Source: Corynebacterium kutscheri (GTDB lineage Bacteria > Actinomycetota > Actinomycetes > Mycobacteriales > Mycobacteriaceae). Taken from it: a stretch of 64,000 nt of DNA. The notes under the pieces were generated by a model. The model made no database searches. It was not told the origin of the DNA and saw nothing but the letters and a program-made list of their open reading frames with translations. Where the stretch lies: contig NZ_CP011312.1 in NCBI RefSeq assembly GCF_000980835.1, forward strand, positions 1,922,001 to 1,986,000, written 5' to 3'. Each line of letters begins with the position of its first letter. Positions within the stretch are counted from its first letter, which is position 1. Positions 8,569-18,400 of this stretch are shown here, in pieces. A program made the position numbers and the translations under genes.

Positions 8569-9951
8569 ATGAATTCTAACGGTTTTGGTTTTTCCTTTAA
8601 TTTCGGCGGTGGCGATGATGACCGCGACAATAATAATCCCTTTGGTGCTGGTGGTTTAGGCGATATGCTTAACCAATTCGGGCAAATGCTTTCTGGTATG
8701 GGTTCTTCTATGAACTCCCCGGATGGGCAAGGACCGGTTAATTATTCTTTAGCCCAACGTATTGCCCGCCAGCAGATCGGCACTCCAGCTGTAATTAGTG
8801 ATAGCGATAGCGAGCGTGTTGCTGAGGCAATTCGCCTGGTTGAACTGTGGTTAGATGACACAACTATTTTGCCTGCCTCTAATAACAAAGTAGAAACCTG
8901 GAATGAGGAACAGTGGCTTACTCATACCTTGCCGATGTGGAAACGTTTGGTTACTCCGGTAGCCGAAAATATGAATAACGCCCAGTTAGATGCCTTACCA
9001 GAAGAGGCACGCGAAATGGTGGGCCCGATGCTTAATATGATGAATCAGATGTCGGGCATGAATTTTGGCATGCAATTAGGTAATGCTCTTGGTGATCTTT
9101 CCGAGCAGGCACTTTCTGGCACTGATTTTGCGCTTCCGCTCGCCCCTGCTGGTGTAAGCGCCCTATTAGTAAAAAATTTAGACCGACTTACTGCCGATCT
9201 TTCCCTGCCACAACAAGATGTGCTGATCTATCTAGCAGCCTGCGAAGCCGCCCGACAGCGACTTTTTAACCATGTGCCCTGGTTAGCTGAACAACTGGTA
9301 GCAAGTGTCGAAGAATATGCTGCTGGTCTAGTTATTGATACCTCTCATATTGAAGAAGCTATGCGCGATATGAACCTTGAATCTGGTGATCCCAACCAGA
9401 TCCAAGATGCTATGCAGCGGCTACAAGGCATTGATCTTAGCCCTAAAATCAGCTCACGTAATGCAGCAGCAAGTTCTCGCTTGGAAACATTATTTGCGCT
9501 CATCGAAGGCTGGGTTCACTATGTGGTGCCGAAAGCTTTGGCTGCCTATGTACCTACCACGGAAAAACTCCACGAAGCATTTAAGCGCCGCCGTGCTAGT
9601 GGTGGTTCTACAGAGCAGGCTTTTTCTAAGGTAGTTGGGATCGAATTCCAAGCACCGCGTATCGACGAAGCCAGTGAGCTGTGGTCGCGAGTAACTAATG
9701 CGGTAGGTACCCAACGCCGTGACCAGGTGTGGGATCATCCTGATTTCTTACCAACAGCAGAAGACATCACCAATAGTGCCGAGTTTATTGACTCGCTCCT
9801 TGATACTGCGGATAGTAACTATGATCCAATCGCTGAGATCGAAGCTTTAGAAGAGCTATTGAAAAATGGTCAAGAATCCGATGGTTATAGTGCTGAAGAT
9901 GAGCTGGAAAATAAAAAGAACTCAGAAAATAATGACGAATCAACAGATTAA
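8569..9951 (+). CDS. DUF2342-like putative zinc-dependent metalloprotease/hydrolase
   Basis: The start is set at ATG 8569 (MNSNGFGFSFNFGGGDD), matching the N-terminus I remember for actinobacterial members such as Rv3195. An in-frame ATG at 8524 adds 15 unrelated residues. The 460-residue protein has a Gly/Asp/Asn-rich N-terminus and a Met-rich stretch near residue 150. A C-terminal block (IEGWVHYVVPKALAAYVP, then KRRRASGG, then WDHPDFLPTAEDI) fits the DUF2342 pattern. I see no HEXXH motif, so the usual label of zinc protease rests on family membership alone. The tail is very acidic. A terminator follows directly. Confidence 0.82.
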   Translation: MNSNGFGFSFNFGGGDDDRDNNNPFGAGGLGDMLNQFGQMLSGMGSSMNSPDGQGPVNYSLAQRIARQQIGTPAVISDSDSERVAEAIRLVELWLDDTTILPASNNKVETWNEEQWLTHTLPMWKRLVTPVAENMNNAQLDALPEEAREMVGPMLNMMNQMSGMNFGMQLGNALGDLSEQALSGTDFALPLAPAGVSALLVKNLDRLTADLSLPQQDVLIYLAACEAARQRLFNHVPWLAEQLVASVEEYAAGLVIDTSHIEEAMRDMNLESGDPNQIQDAMQRLQGIDLSPKISSRNAAASSRLETLFALIEGWVHYVVPKALAAYVPTTEKLHEAFKRRRASGGSTEQAFSKVVGIEFQAPRIDEASELWSRVTNAVGTQRRDQVWDHPDFLPTAEDITNSAEFIDSLLDTADSNYDPIAEIEALEELLKNGQESDGYSAEDELENKKNSENNDESTD

Positions 9952-9970
9952 TCGTTAAGACTTCTCACCT

Positions 9971-10004
9971 AGAGCTGCTTATTGTAACCACAAAAAGCAG
10001 CTCT
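9971..10004 (+). terminator. Terminator of the DUF2342-like gene
   Basis: Perfect 10-bp arms (9971-9980 and 9995-10004) enclose a 14-base loop. They are followed by ATTTTTA. It lies 20 bases past the stop codon. Confidence 0.85.
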
Positions 10005-10022
10005 ATTTTTATGCAACCTTCA

Positions 10023-10532
10023 CTAACTATGAGCTTTTGTTATTTTGCCCCAGGCCTCTAAAAAACCTTCGGCACGCTCAAATTTTGGTGCGGTACGTGC
10101 CCACCGCCAAAACTCCTCATTATGCCCACTAGTGACAAAAGTGTGCACAAGCTCGTGAATAATCACCGAATCAAGCACATAGTCTGGCACATCTTGTAGC
10201 CGATTCGAAATCCTAATATCTGCGCTGATACTGCTACACGAACCCCACAACGTTTTTTGTTCTGCCCAGCGAATAGAACCAATGCGGCCTTGGTCTTTTA
10301 AAAAACGCTTATTTAATTCTCTGGCTCGCTGATAAAGTTTTTCATCTGTCGTGGGTTTTTTCGCTGCTCGCTTCTCCAGCCGTGCTAAAAAAGTGGCCAC
10401 CATTTCTTCTTCTTGTTGTTGAGTAAAAAATGCCGGTATGCGTACCACGAGAGTATCGCCGTCGATACGCGCTTGAGCGCTCTTCGTGCGTTTCGAGGAA
10501 CGAATCACTTGAATATTGGTAGGTGTAGCCAT
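10023..10532 (-). CDS. M48/YgjP-like zinc metallopeptidase
   Basis: The product is about 169 residues with a zinc-binding helix HELVH in VIIHELVHTFVTSGHNEEFW; the downstream His in GHNEEFW is a likely third ligand. WGSCSS upstream is typical of the YgjP/SprT-like metal-dependent hydrolase group. ATG 10532 (MATPTNIQV) is preferred; the frame also opens at 10565, adding 11 residues, and neither start has a clear ribosome binding site. No signal peptide or membrane segment is seen, so the protein is presumably cytoplasmic. It is divergent from the E1-like gene. Confidence 0.85.
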   Translation of the reverse strand: MATPTNIQVIRSSKRTKSAQARIDGDTLVVRIPAFFTQQQEEEMVATFLARLEKRAAKKPTTDEKLYQRARELNKRFLKDQGRIGSIRWAEQKTLWGSCSSISADIRISNRLQDVPDYVLDSVIIHELVHTFVTSGHNEEFWRWARTAPKFERAEGFLEAWGKITKAHS

Positions 10533-10604
10533 CGTAAATAATTCTAAGTTAATATAAACCCACATGGGTCTGGGGAGATCCTAAAGAAAGCAGCCCACCT
10601 GCTC

Positions 10605-11534
10605 ATGACTACAACTCACAAGAAAATCCGACTGCCCTCCCCCATCACCGACACAGTTATTCTTAATCCCGGCGCGCATATTTTCCTGCGTCCACATGCA
10701 CTCCAATTTGGTATGGATGCCACTCGATCAGGAATTGTGGAATTGCCTGACTATCTTTGCCAACCACTAGTGCACATTTTTCATCGGCTGCGCCAACCCA
10801 TGCGAAAAGATTATTTACTCGATCAACTAGGCGCGATTGGGATGGATCGTTATAGTGCCAAAGTTCTCCTCAATGAACTACTTACCCTAGGGGTTCTTCA
10901 TAGCTGTACCCAACTGCCACATATTGCAGTAATTGGTCGTGGCGTGGCAACCACTGCCACCATTCGATTACTCAACGATCTTGGTTTTCCAATTATTCGA
11001 CTCAATGCCCAGGAAAACACCGCTCTGGTATTGGCAAATATTGATCCTGATACCCCACTTGTACTTATTAATGAACTTATCCACATGGCTGAGTTAGCTA
11101 ATATTGTTGGAAAATTTACGACGATTATTCCGGCCAATATTATTGACGGCCGGATCCTTATCGGTCCAACCCGGATTCATGGAACCGGGCCGTGTCCGTA
11201 CTGTTTAGTGCTCCGGTTGCATGACCAAGACCCTTATTGGCACGAAATTATGTCCCAAAAGACTAGCCATATTAATGCCGATCCGCTTACTCATATCGCA
11301 CTTGCCAGCCAAGTTTGCGCGCTAGTAGCCAATCTTTATTTGCCTACCCCAGCTCCTGGACTACCGACGCGGACAATTAAACCGCATCGGTTAATCCACT
11401 TTGGTGCTTATGGGCATGGTAGCTCCTGGCGGATAATGTCTACCCATCCGCTATGCGTGGAATGCTTTAATTTTCGCCAGCAACAAACTCAGCCACAATC
11501 GCTAATACCTGCGCGCCGTATTTCTCGGCCTTGA
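10605..11534 (+). CDS. Orphan E1-like/TOMM cyclodehydratase-type protein
   Basis: This 309-residue protein resembles the E1-like partner (C protein, ThiF-related) of azoline-forming cyclodehydratases. It is annotated in many actinobacteria as a TOMM leader-peptide-binding protein, with Rv3196 in the same place in M. tuberculosis. Visible support: IAVIGRGVATTATIRLLNDLGF as a Rossmann-like strand-turn-helix (the Gly pattern is degenerate), and two CxxC pairs (GPCPYCLVL near residue 197, HPLCVECF near residue 286) suitable for a structural zinc. No YcaO partner or precursor peptide is in the window. Its last 68 bases overlap the 3' end of uvrD2 on the opposite strand. Confidence 0.75.
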   Translation: MTTTHKKIRLPSPITDTVILNPGAHIFLRPHALQFGMDATRSGIVELPDYLCQPLVHIFHRLRQPMRKDYLLDQLGAIGMDRYSAKVLLNELLTLGVLHSCTQLPHIAVIGRGVATTATIRLLNDLGFPIIRLNAQENTALVLANIDPDTPLVLINELIHMAELANIVGKFTTIIPANIIDGRILIGPTRIHGTGPCPYCLVLRLHDQDPYWHEIMSQKTSHINADPLTHIALASQVCALVANLYLPTPAPGLPTRTIKPHRLIHFGAYGHGSSWRIMSTHPLCVECFNFRQQQTQPQSLIPARRISRP

Positions 11535-13533
11535 CCTGTCCAATCCCGCTCAGAGCTAATAATTCGCCAGTATTGGTTGGCCGTGCTTCAGCGATGGCAT
11601 GCAAGGTAGCATCGGAAAAAATTGTAAAGGCCGCAGCATTGTGTTCTCGAGCTTGTGCCAACCGCCAGGCACGTAAGGCATCAAAAAGATCACTATCGTG
11701 TTCACTTGCGCAATCCACGCAGCGCCCCATGACCTTTTCGCTAGAACTTAGCAATACACTGCCGCATACCCGACACGTTTTATAGTGCTTTGTTTTTGCT
11801 ACTGGTTTGCTTGGCGCATCTGCTAGTACGCCATCAAGAAAACGAGTGCGTTTGCGTCCGCTACGCCCGCCTTCTTGTCTAGATAGCGCATACGATTGGA
11901 AAAGATATTCTTTCGCCCGGGTGATACCGACATAATACAGACGGCGTTCCTCTTCAATACTTTCATCCCCAGAACGGATAGCATGAGAAATAGGCAGAGT
12001 ACCATCAACTAGTCCCACCAAAAATACAATTTTCCATTCCAAGCCTTTGGCAGCATGCAAAGAGGCTAAAGTAACTCCATATGATCTAGGCGGGTGTTTA
12101 CTTTGAGCCCGCTCATTAAGCTGAGTTATCAGGCCTTTTATATCTAGATCAGGAATGGCTAAACCTAGTTCCTCGCTCAGCTCAGCAAGAGCATTCAATG
12201 ACTGCCACCGAGCTCTAGCTTGCTCACCTTCAGGTTCTTGATTACTCAGTCCCAAGCTAGCCAATGCGGCACGCACTAGCCGAGGTAAATTTTTACCCAC
12301 AGCGTCTTCCGGGAGATCATCGCGTTGTGCTACCCGGATAAGCTCGCTTATCGCTTGTTTGATCTCTGGGCGATTAAAAAACTCTTCTCCACCGCGCACC
12401 TGGTAGGTAATGCCTTTATCGGCAAGTGCTTGTTCGAACAATGCAGATTGGGCATTAATCCGGAAAAGCACCGCTATATCATGGAGCTGATGCCCCTCGG
12501 CAACCAATTGTTGGATCTTTTCAGCTACTCCACGCGCTTCTGCTGGTTCGTCATCATAGACTCGAAACTCTGGGGTATGACCAGCTGGGCGCATGCCTTG
12601 TAATTCTAACCGGGTGCCAGCAGCACGACCTTTTGCCTTATCAATAACGGTATTGGCTAGTTGTGCAATTTGTGGTGTTGAGCGGTAATCGCGTTGCAGT
12701 TTCACCACAGTGGCATGTGGATACGTACGCGAAAAACCCAATAGATAATCAGGTGTTGCCCCGGTAAAAGAATAGATTGTCTGATTTGCATCACCAACTA
12801 CGGTGAGATCATCTCGCTGGCCTAACCACGCATTTAACACCCGCTGCTGTAATGGGGTAACGTCCTGGTACTCATCAACAACAAAGCTACGATACTGTTC
12901 CCGAAATTCCTCTGCAATCGCCGGTGAATTTTCTATCGCACCAGCTGTATGCAGTAATAAATCATCGAAATCCAATAACATACCGTTAGAAGTGGTTTTA
13001 GACTGCTCATATCGCCGATAAATCTCAGCAATTTTCGACGGTGATTGTGGGGTTATCCGACTTCCTATCGAAGCTTCATACCCCTCTGGACTAATCAAAC
13101 GTGCTTTTGCCCACTCAATCTCACTTAAAATATCGCGTACGTTTTCCGTAGTGGATTCTACCCCTACACTCCGTGTTGCCCGAGCAACCAAAGGGAATTT
13201 TTGATCTAAAACCTGCCATTGTAGATTGCCTGCAATCTGTGGCCAGAAATAACGCACTTGCCGCAACGCCGCCGAGTGAAAAGTACGTGCCTGCACACCA
13301 CCAATGCCCATTATCTGTAGGCGATGACGCATTTCTACTGCCGCACGCGTAGTAAAAGTAACCGCCATAATTCGATTCGGACTGGCTTGTCCACGATCAA
13401 TAAGATGGCCAATACGATAAGTAATGGTGCGGGTTTTACCCGTTCCGGCACCAGCCAAAATAGCTACTGGACCGCGCGGTGCAGTGGCAGCAATGCGCTG
13501 ATCGGAGTCGAGGTGGTCAAGGTTGACACTCAT
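11467..13533 (-). CDS. uvrD2: ATP-dependent DNA helicase UvrD2
   Basis: This 688-residue superfamily 1A helicase has motif I GAGTGKTRT (near residue 28), motif II VDEYQDVTPLQQ, motif III TVVGDANQTIYSF, motif V TLASLHAAKGLEW and motif VI YYVGITRAKEYL. The C-terminal third carries a tetracysteine zinc module (CRVCGSVLL and GRCVDCASEHD) and then an HRDC-like domain from about residue 610 (LRAWRLAQAREHNAAAFTIF). This arrangement is characteristic of mycobacterial UvrD2. It unwinds DNA 3'-5' in repair. The stop codon lies inside the convergent E1-like gene. It overlaps nudC by 4 bases (ATGA), suggesting translational coupling. Confidence 0.93.
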   Translation of the reverse strand: MSVNLDHLDSDQRIAATAPRGPVAILAGAGTGKTRTITYRIGHLIDRGQASPNRIMAVTFTTRAAVEMRHRLQIMGIGGVQARTFHSAALRQVRYFWPQIAGNLQWQVLDQKFPLVARATRSVGVESTTENVRDILSEIEWAKARLISPEGYEASIGSRITPQSPSKIAEIYRRYEQSKTTSNGMLLDFDDLLLHTAGAIENSPAIAEEFREQYRSFVVDEYQDVTPLQQRVLNAWLGQRDDLTVVGDANQTIYSFTGATPDYLLGFSRTYPHATVVKLQRDYRSTPQIAQLANTVIDKAKGRAAGTRLELQGMRPAGHTPEFRVYDDEPAEARGVAEKIQQLVAEGHQLHDIAVLFRINAQSALFEQALADKGITYQVRGGEEFFNRPEIKQAISELIRVAQRDDLPEDAVGKNLPRLVRAALASLGLSNQEPEGEQARARWQSLNALAELSEELGLAIPDLDIKGLITQLNERAQSKHPPRSYGVTLASLHAAKGLEWKIVFLVGLVDGTLPISHAIRSGDESIEEERRLYYVGITRAKEYLFQSYALSRQEGGRSGRKRTRFLDGVLADAPSKPVAKTKHYKTCRVCGSVLLSSSEKVMGRCVDCASEHDSDLFDALRAWRLAQAREHNAAAFTIFSDATLHAIAEARPTNTGELLALSGIGQVKAEKYGAQVLAIVAEFVAGEN

Positions 13534-14243
13534 ATAATCTCTCCTTTCACCCAGCTTTTTATCAACCGATACGCAATAGAAAACCGAGGTGGCAAAGCAA
13601 TATTCGCCAGCTGTCCCCGATCAACCCAGATTATTTCTTCGAGTTCATCATCGGTTTCAGTTTGAGCGTATTCGTCAGTAGTCGTTGCAGCCATGCCCAC
13701 CATAACTGAACCAGAAAATGGCCAGGGTTGGCTAGCAATATAAGTAATATTGTCTAACCTACGCCCGGTTTCTTCCCAGGCTTCTCGTGCCATTGCTTCT
13801 TCAAAAGTCTCGCCTAGCTCCACATAACCAGCGATCAAAGAATAGTAAGAATTGCGCAGTCGATTCTTCGCTAACATAATGCGCTGATTATCCGGATCGC
13901 GGATAAGACCAATAACGGCTGGATCAATACGTGGAAAAATAATCTCACCGGTATCGGTAGTAGCCACCACCGGGTCGTGATACTGAAGTGCCAAGCCGCT
14001 GGTAGCACTAAATTGTTGCCGCTCCTGATTATGCACAATAGCTAATGCGCGCAAAGCTTTAGGGGTATGAGGTCGTTGCCATAATCCAGCGGGCTTATGC
14101 TCTGCAGTAATGCGCTGCGCATAACACCCAGGAGCAACCTCAATAACTGTATATCCCGGAATCGGAGGCAGATATTGGATACTGTGACCACCCGGGGTAT
14201 ACAGCGTATTTCCGTGCTCGTCGAAAAGCATGCATAGCTGCAT
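13530..14243 (-). CDS. nudC: NAD(+) diphosphatase NudC, zinc ribbon cysteines missing
   Basis: The Nudix box GYVELGETFEEAMAREAWEE continues TGRR and fits GX5EX7REUXEEXGU. The NudC signature SQPWPFSGSVMVGM follows. The expected product hydrolyses NAD(H) to NMN(H) and AMP. The start is set at ATG 14243, 8 bases after the stop of the channel gene; the frame is open further upstream but overlaps that gene. The segment that normally holds the four zinc-ribbon Cys, between ALRALAIVHNQERQQFSA and YHDPVVAT, contains none, although the following IIFPRIDPAVIGLI is conserved. The enzyme may still fold without zinc. Order and tight spacing suggest an operon from the channel gene to uvrD2. Confidence 0.88.
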   Translation of the reverse strand: MQLCMLFDEHGNTLYTPGGHSIQYLPPIPGYTVIEVAPGCYAQRITAEHKPAGLWQRPHTPKALRALAIVHNQERQQFSATSGLALQYHDPVVATTDTGEIIFPRIDPAVIGLIRDPDNQRIMLAKNRLRNSYYSLIAGYVELGETFEEAMAREAWEETGRRLDNITYIASQPWPFSGSVMVGMAATTTDEYAQTETDDELEEIIWVDRGQLANIALPPRFSIAYRLIKSWVKGEII

Positions 14244-14250
14244 GGCGATA

Positions 14251-15318
14251 TTATGCTCCGGTGCCAAACACACGGCGCACATACAAAAGGCGATCACCTG
14301 GTTCAACGGTTTCGGCTTCCGGTGAATCAATACGGTAGAGCTCACCCGAGCGCACCACACCCAATACGATATCGGCCAAATGCCGTGGGTTTGCACCCAC
14401 CTCGTCTTCCATAACCAACCGCTCGGCAACAGAGAAGCCTTCATCCGGGGATAAAAGGTCTTCCATCATTTCCACCACGGATGGGGTCACGGTGGCAAGA
14501 CCAAGCATTCGGCCAGCGGTTTCCGAAGAAATAACCACTGAGTCAGCACCGGATTGTTCCAATAAATGATGATTTTCAGACTCACGAACACTAGCAACCA
14601 CCCAGGCGCTAGGGGCAAGCTCACGAACATTCAAAGTAACTAATACTGCGGTATCGTCACTGCTTGGTGCCACAACTACTGCCTTAGCCCGGGGAACACC
14701 AGCAAGTTTAAGGATATCGCCTTTAGTAGCGTTACCTTTCACCGTAACAATACCTAGATGCTCAGCATGATCGAGTGCTTCAACTTCGGTGTCAACAACA
14801 ACAATATCTTTAGGCGACACCCCGTCGGCTAGCATCGCGGTCACAGCAGAACGACCCTTGGTACCAAAACCAATGACCACCGTGTGATTGCGCATTTTCT
14901 TCCTCCAACGCTGAATTTGCCACGCTTTACGCGAGCGTTCTGTAAGTACGGACAAGGTAGTGCCGACCAAAAGGATCAGGAATGCCACCCGCAACGGAGT
15001 AACAACAATAATGTTAAATAATCGTGCCTGTTGCGTTACCGGAGTAATATCGCCATAACCTGTGGTAGAAAGCGATACCGCTGAATAATATAAGGCATCG
15101 ATAAAAGTAAGTGGTTCCGAATATCCGCCACGATCGAAATATACCGACATCGACAAAAACAGTGTCAATATCAAGGCATAGAGCAACCGCCGAGCGATAA
15201 GCCGTAGCGGATGAATCGCATGCCCATCAGGAATGCGAATCGTACCTAATAAAGTAAATTCGGGTAGATTTTGTACGTCTTCATCATCATGAAAACGATC
15301 GCGATACCTATTCGGCAT
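14251..15318 (-). CDS. Potassium channel with cytoplasmic RCK/TrkA-N domain
   Basis: This 355-residue two-helix channel subunit has TM1 at about residues 44-61, a pore loop with the selectivity filter TTGYGD at residues 85-90, and TM2 at about residues 98-125. A Rossmann-fold RCK domain follows from about residue 144 (HTVVIGFGTKGRSAVTAML), with acidic residues at the end of the second strand (VVDTE). A TrkA-C-like end follows. It resembles Rv3200c. It should form a tetramer that gates K+ in response to a nucleotide or ion bound to the RCK domain. It heads a tight gene group with nudC and uvrD2. Confidence 0.93.
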   Translation of the reverse strand: MPNRYRDRFHDDEDVQNLPEFTLLGTIRIPDGHAIHPLRLIARRLLYALILTLFLSMSVYFDRGGYSEPLTFIDALYYSAVSLSTTGYGDITPVTQQARLFNIIVVTPLRVAFLILLVGTTLSVLTERSRKAWQIQRWRKKMRNHTVVIGFGTKGRSAVTAMLADGVSPKDIVVVDTEVEALDHAEHLGIVTVKGNATKGDILKLAGVPRAKAVVVAPSSDDTAVLVTLNVRELAPSAWVVASVRESENHHLLEQSGADSVVISSETAGRMLGLATVTPSVVEMMEDLLSPDEGFSVAERLVMEDEVGANPRHLADIVLGVVRSGELYRIDSPEAETVEPGDRLLYVRRVFGTGA

Positions 15319-15446
15319 AACCTACACCCTTAACTAAGACTATTTCCGTTGTTTTTATCCAATATTCAGCGCAAACAACCCACGATGATAACCGTATGAT
15401 TTTAGCAAACCTCGTCAAACATATTTACTCACCAGTTAAAAACTGC

Positions 15447-18400
15447 TTAACTATCGACATTTTCTGAGGCACTTTCTACTAGCCTAGCTAGTTCCTTTTC
15501 ATCAGGAAGATCCTGCGGTGCTAGCAGGTACTTATCACCAACATAATAAAAAGCCGCCCCTACCAAGTCTGGGTCTATTCCTTGCAACTTAGCCCAAGCC
15601 ACCCGATATACCGCTAATTGAACGCGATTTGATCGCAACTCTTGTGCTGTTGGTCGATGCCCTGTCTTCCAATCCACAATGAACCACGACCCATCGGGTT
15701 GCTGGAAAATAGCATCCATCCGACCACGAATAATATGGCTGCCAACGGAAACTTCAAACGGCTGTTCCACATACATAGGTGTCCGGTGCGCCCATTCTGA
15801 GGATAAAAAGGCTTCTTTTAGAGCTTCTACATTTGCTACTTTTTCTTCGCCGCTACCTGGTAGCTCTGATTCATCAAGCAGGCTGGCTCGGCCAAAGCGA
15901 TCTTCAAGCCACTGGTGGAACTCGGTACCACGTTTAGCATAGGAATTAGGTTTAAAAGGAATAGGTCTACGCAACCGACGGGCAAATTGTTCCGGATCGC
16001 GGCTTAACGCCACAATATCCGTAGCCGTAAGCTCAGTAGTTAGTGTTACCTCTACCACCGGTGCTGCTAATGCTTTGTATTCTTCAATAAGAGCTGTGGT
16101 TTCTTGTTCCCACAATTCAAATAAATCACCATCGGTATTTAACTCCGGCAAAGAATCCAATGCTTGATAAACTGCTTCTTGGCCTAGCACCTCAAAGTGC
16201 CGGGGAAAATACTCTGCCGGTGGTTGTGGTAGTTCAAACTCAGTATCACCGGTGAGCTCTGGTTGTTTACACCACTGAACAACCAAGTCACCTCGAATAT
16301 CGACTAACTGCTGAAAATACGGATAAGGGTTATCCAAACTCGCCTTACCCGTACCGCTTGCTAAAGCACCAGTAATAAGCAAATCATGCTCTGATCTGGT
16401 CATGGCCACATAAAATAGACGCGCATTTTCTTCTTCTTGCCCCTGACGAAACTCTGCCTTATGCGCATCCATCGCCTTTTTAAGATCAACCGGTTTTTCT
16501 ATATCACTGAGATCTAGAATAGGAGCACCAGTAACATTGTCTTGTTCTGCCACATCACCGCGCAAGGTGGAAGGAACATGCTGTTCTTTAGTAAGCCAGG
16601 TTTCTGCTTTTGCCTTATAGGTTTGCGTATCGGTATGCAATAATGCAACTATTTTCCATTCCAAACCTTTAGCTTTATGGGCAGTTAAAATCTGTACTCG
16701 ATCGGCACTAACATGTACTTCGCCTGGCTCTAAACCACTTTCTTCATCCTTAGCCAATGCACAATAATCCAAGAATGCACCTAGGTGAGCACCAGGAAGT
16801 TTGGCAAAATTAGCAACCTCTTGGGCAAAACGATCCAAATGCGCGGTACCTGCTGCCCCATCTGCATGTGGATCTTGGCGAACTAGTACCTCTGTGCGAA
16901 TATTAAAAGTTTTTTCAATATCAGCAAAAAGATCCGGCAAAGAGTGACGCAAACTACGATTACGCAGCATACGCAATTGTGCCGATAACTGAGTTAGTCG
17001 TCGATACCCCTCAACGCTAAAGCGATCTGCTTCCCCAAGATCAGCAATAGCATCGCCTAAACCGACTACAGCTTCTGGGATGGTAGGAGAAATTTCGTCG
17101 ATAATCTGCTGAAGTTTTTCTTTTGGATCCTCAGAATAATCACTACTTTTATTTACCTGTGCATGAGCAGCAAGATTACGTGCTCGAGCAGCTAATGCCT
17201 CAATATCACCTATCCCAAGACCAACTAGTGGCCCAGAAATAATTCGCATTGCTGCCGTATTATCTTGTGGGCGAAGCAATATCGTCGCTAGTGCAATGAG
17301 GTCTGCGACTTCGGCAATATTGAGCAACCCCGAAAGACCGACCACCTCGAAAGGTACCCCTCGATCAGCAAGTTCTTGAGCAATTAACGCAGTATGCTCA
17401 TTTTTACGCACCAACACTGCGGCAGTAAATTGTTCGCCTCGATCATAAAACCGCTGTTGGCGATTTTCGTATTGTTTTTGTAAATAATCAGCAACAAATG
17501 CCCGCTCAGTAAACCGAGTATCAAAAAACCCTAGCTGTACTTCACCAACTGGTGCACCAGCACGCGAAGATAACGGCGATACTGTACGTGGGGCATTCCC
17601 ACGTTCTAATAAACTAGCGCTAACACTATTAGCTAGTTCTAACACAATATCTGGATTACGCCAGCTAGTAGTGAGTTCTTTTTTATCAGCCAAAGTTTTA
17701 CCATCGGCAAAATCAACTACAAATCGTTCCAGATTAGCAGCTGTTGCACCGCGCCAACCATAAATCGACTGCATGGGATCTCCCACAGCAGTAACTGCTT
17801 GACCAGCAAATAAGGATTTTAATAATATGCGTTGCGCATGGCCGGTATCTTGATACTCATCCAACATAATGACTTTGAAGCGCTGACGCTGGCTTGTCGC
17901 TACTGCTTCTCGTTGGCTAGCTAATCGAGCAGCTAAACTCATTTGTTCGCCAAAGGTAATAAGCCTTTTTTCGGCCAACGTAGCTTTAAGTTTTTCTACC
18001 AAAGGCAAGAGCGCTAAGCGTAACTTTTGTACGGCGGCTAAATCAGCTAAATACTTTGGTGGTCGTTTAGCCTCTTCGCTAAGTTCTTCTACCAGGGATA
18101 ATACTGGTTTGGTTTCTTCAATAATCTCTGCGGCATCAACCATATGATTATCCATCTCCGAGACAAGATGAAGTAGCCGGCGAGTAACTGTAGCCACACT
18201 ATTAGAAGTTGGTAGCTGCCCTTGATAAGACTCAACCACGTGGTAGGCGATTTGAAATAGTTCAGTCTGGGTAATCAACCGAGAACTTGGCTCTACTGGC
18301 AATAATAAACCGTATTCACTAACCAAACTACCGGCATAAGAGTCGTAGGTTTTCACCGTCGGTGATGTAGTCGCAATTTTATCCCGCAAACTATGATCCG

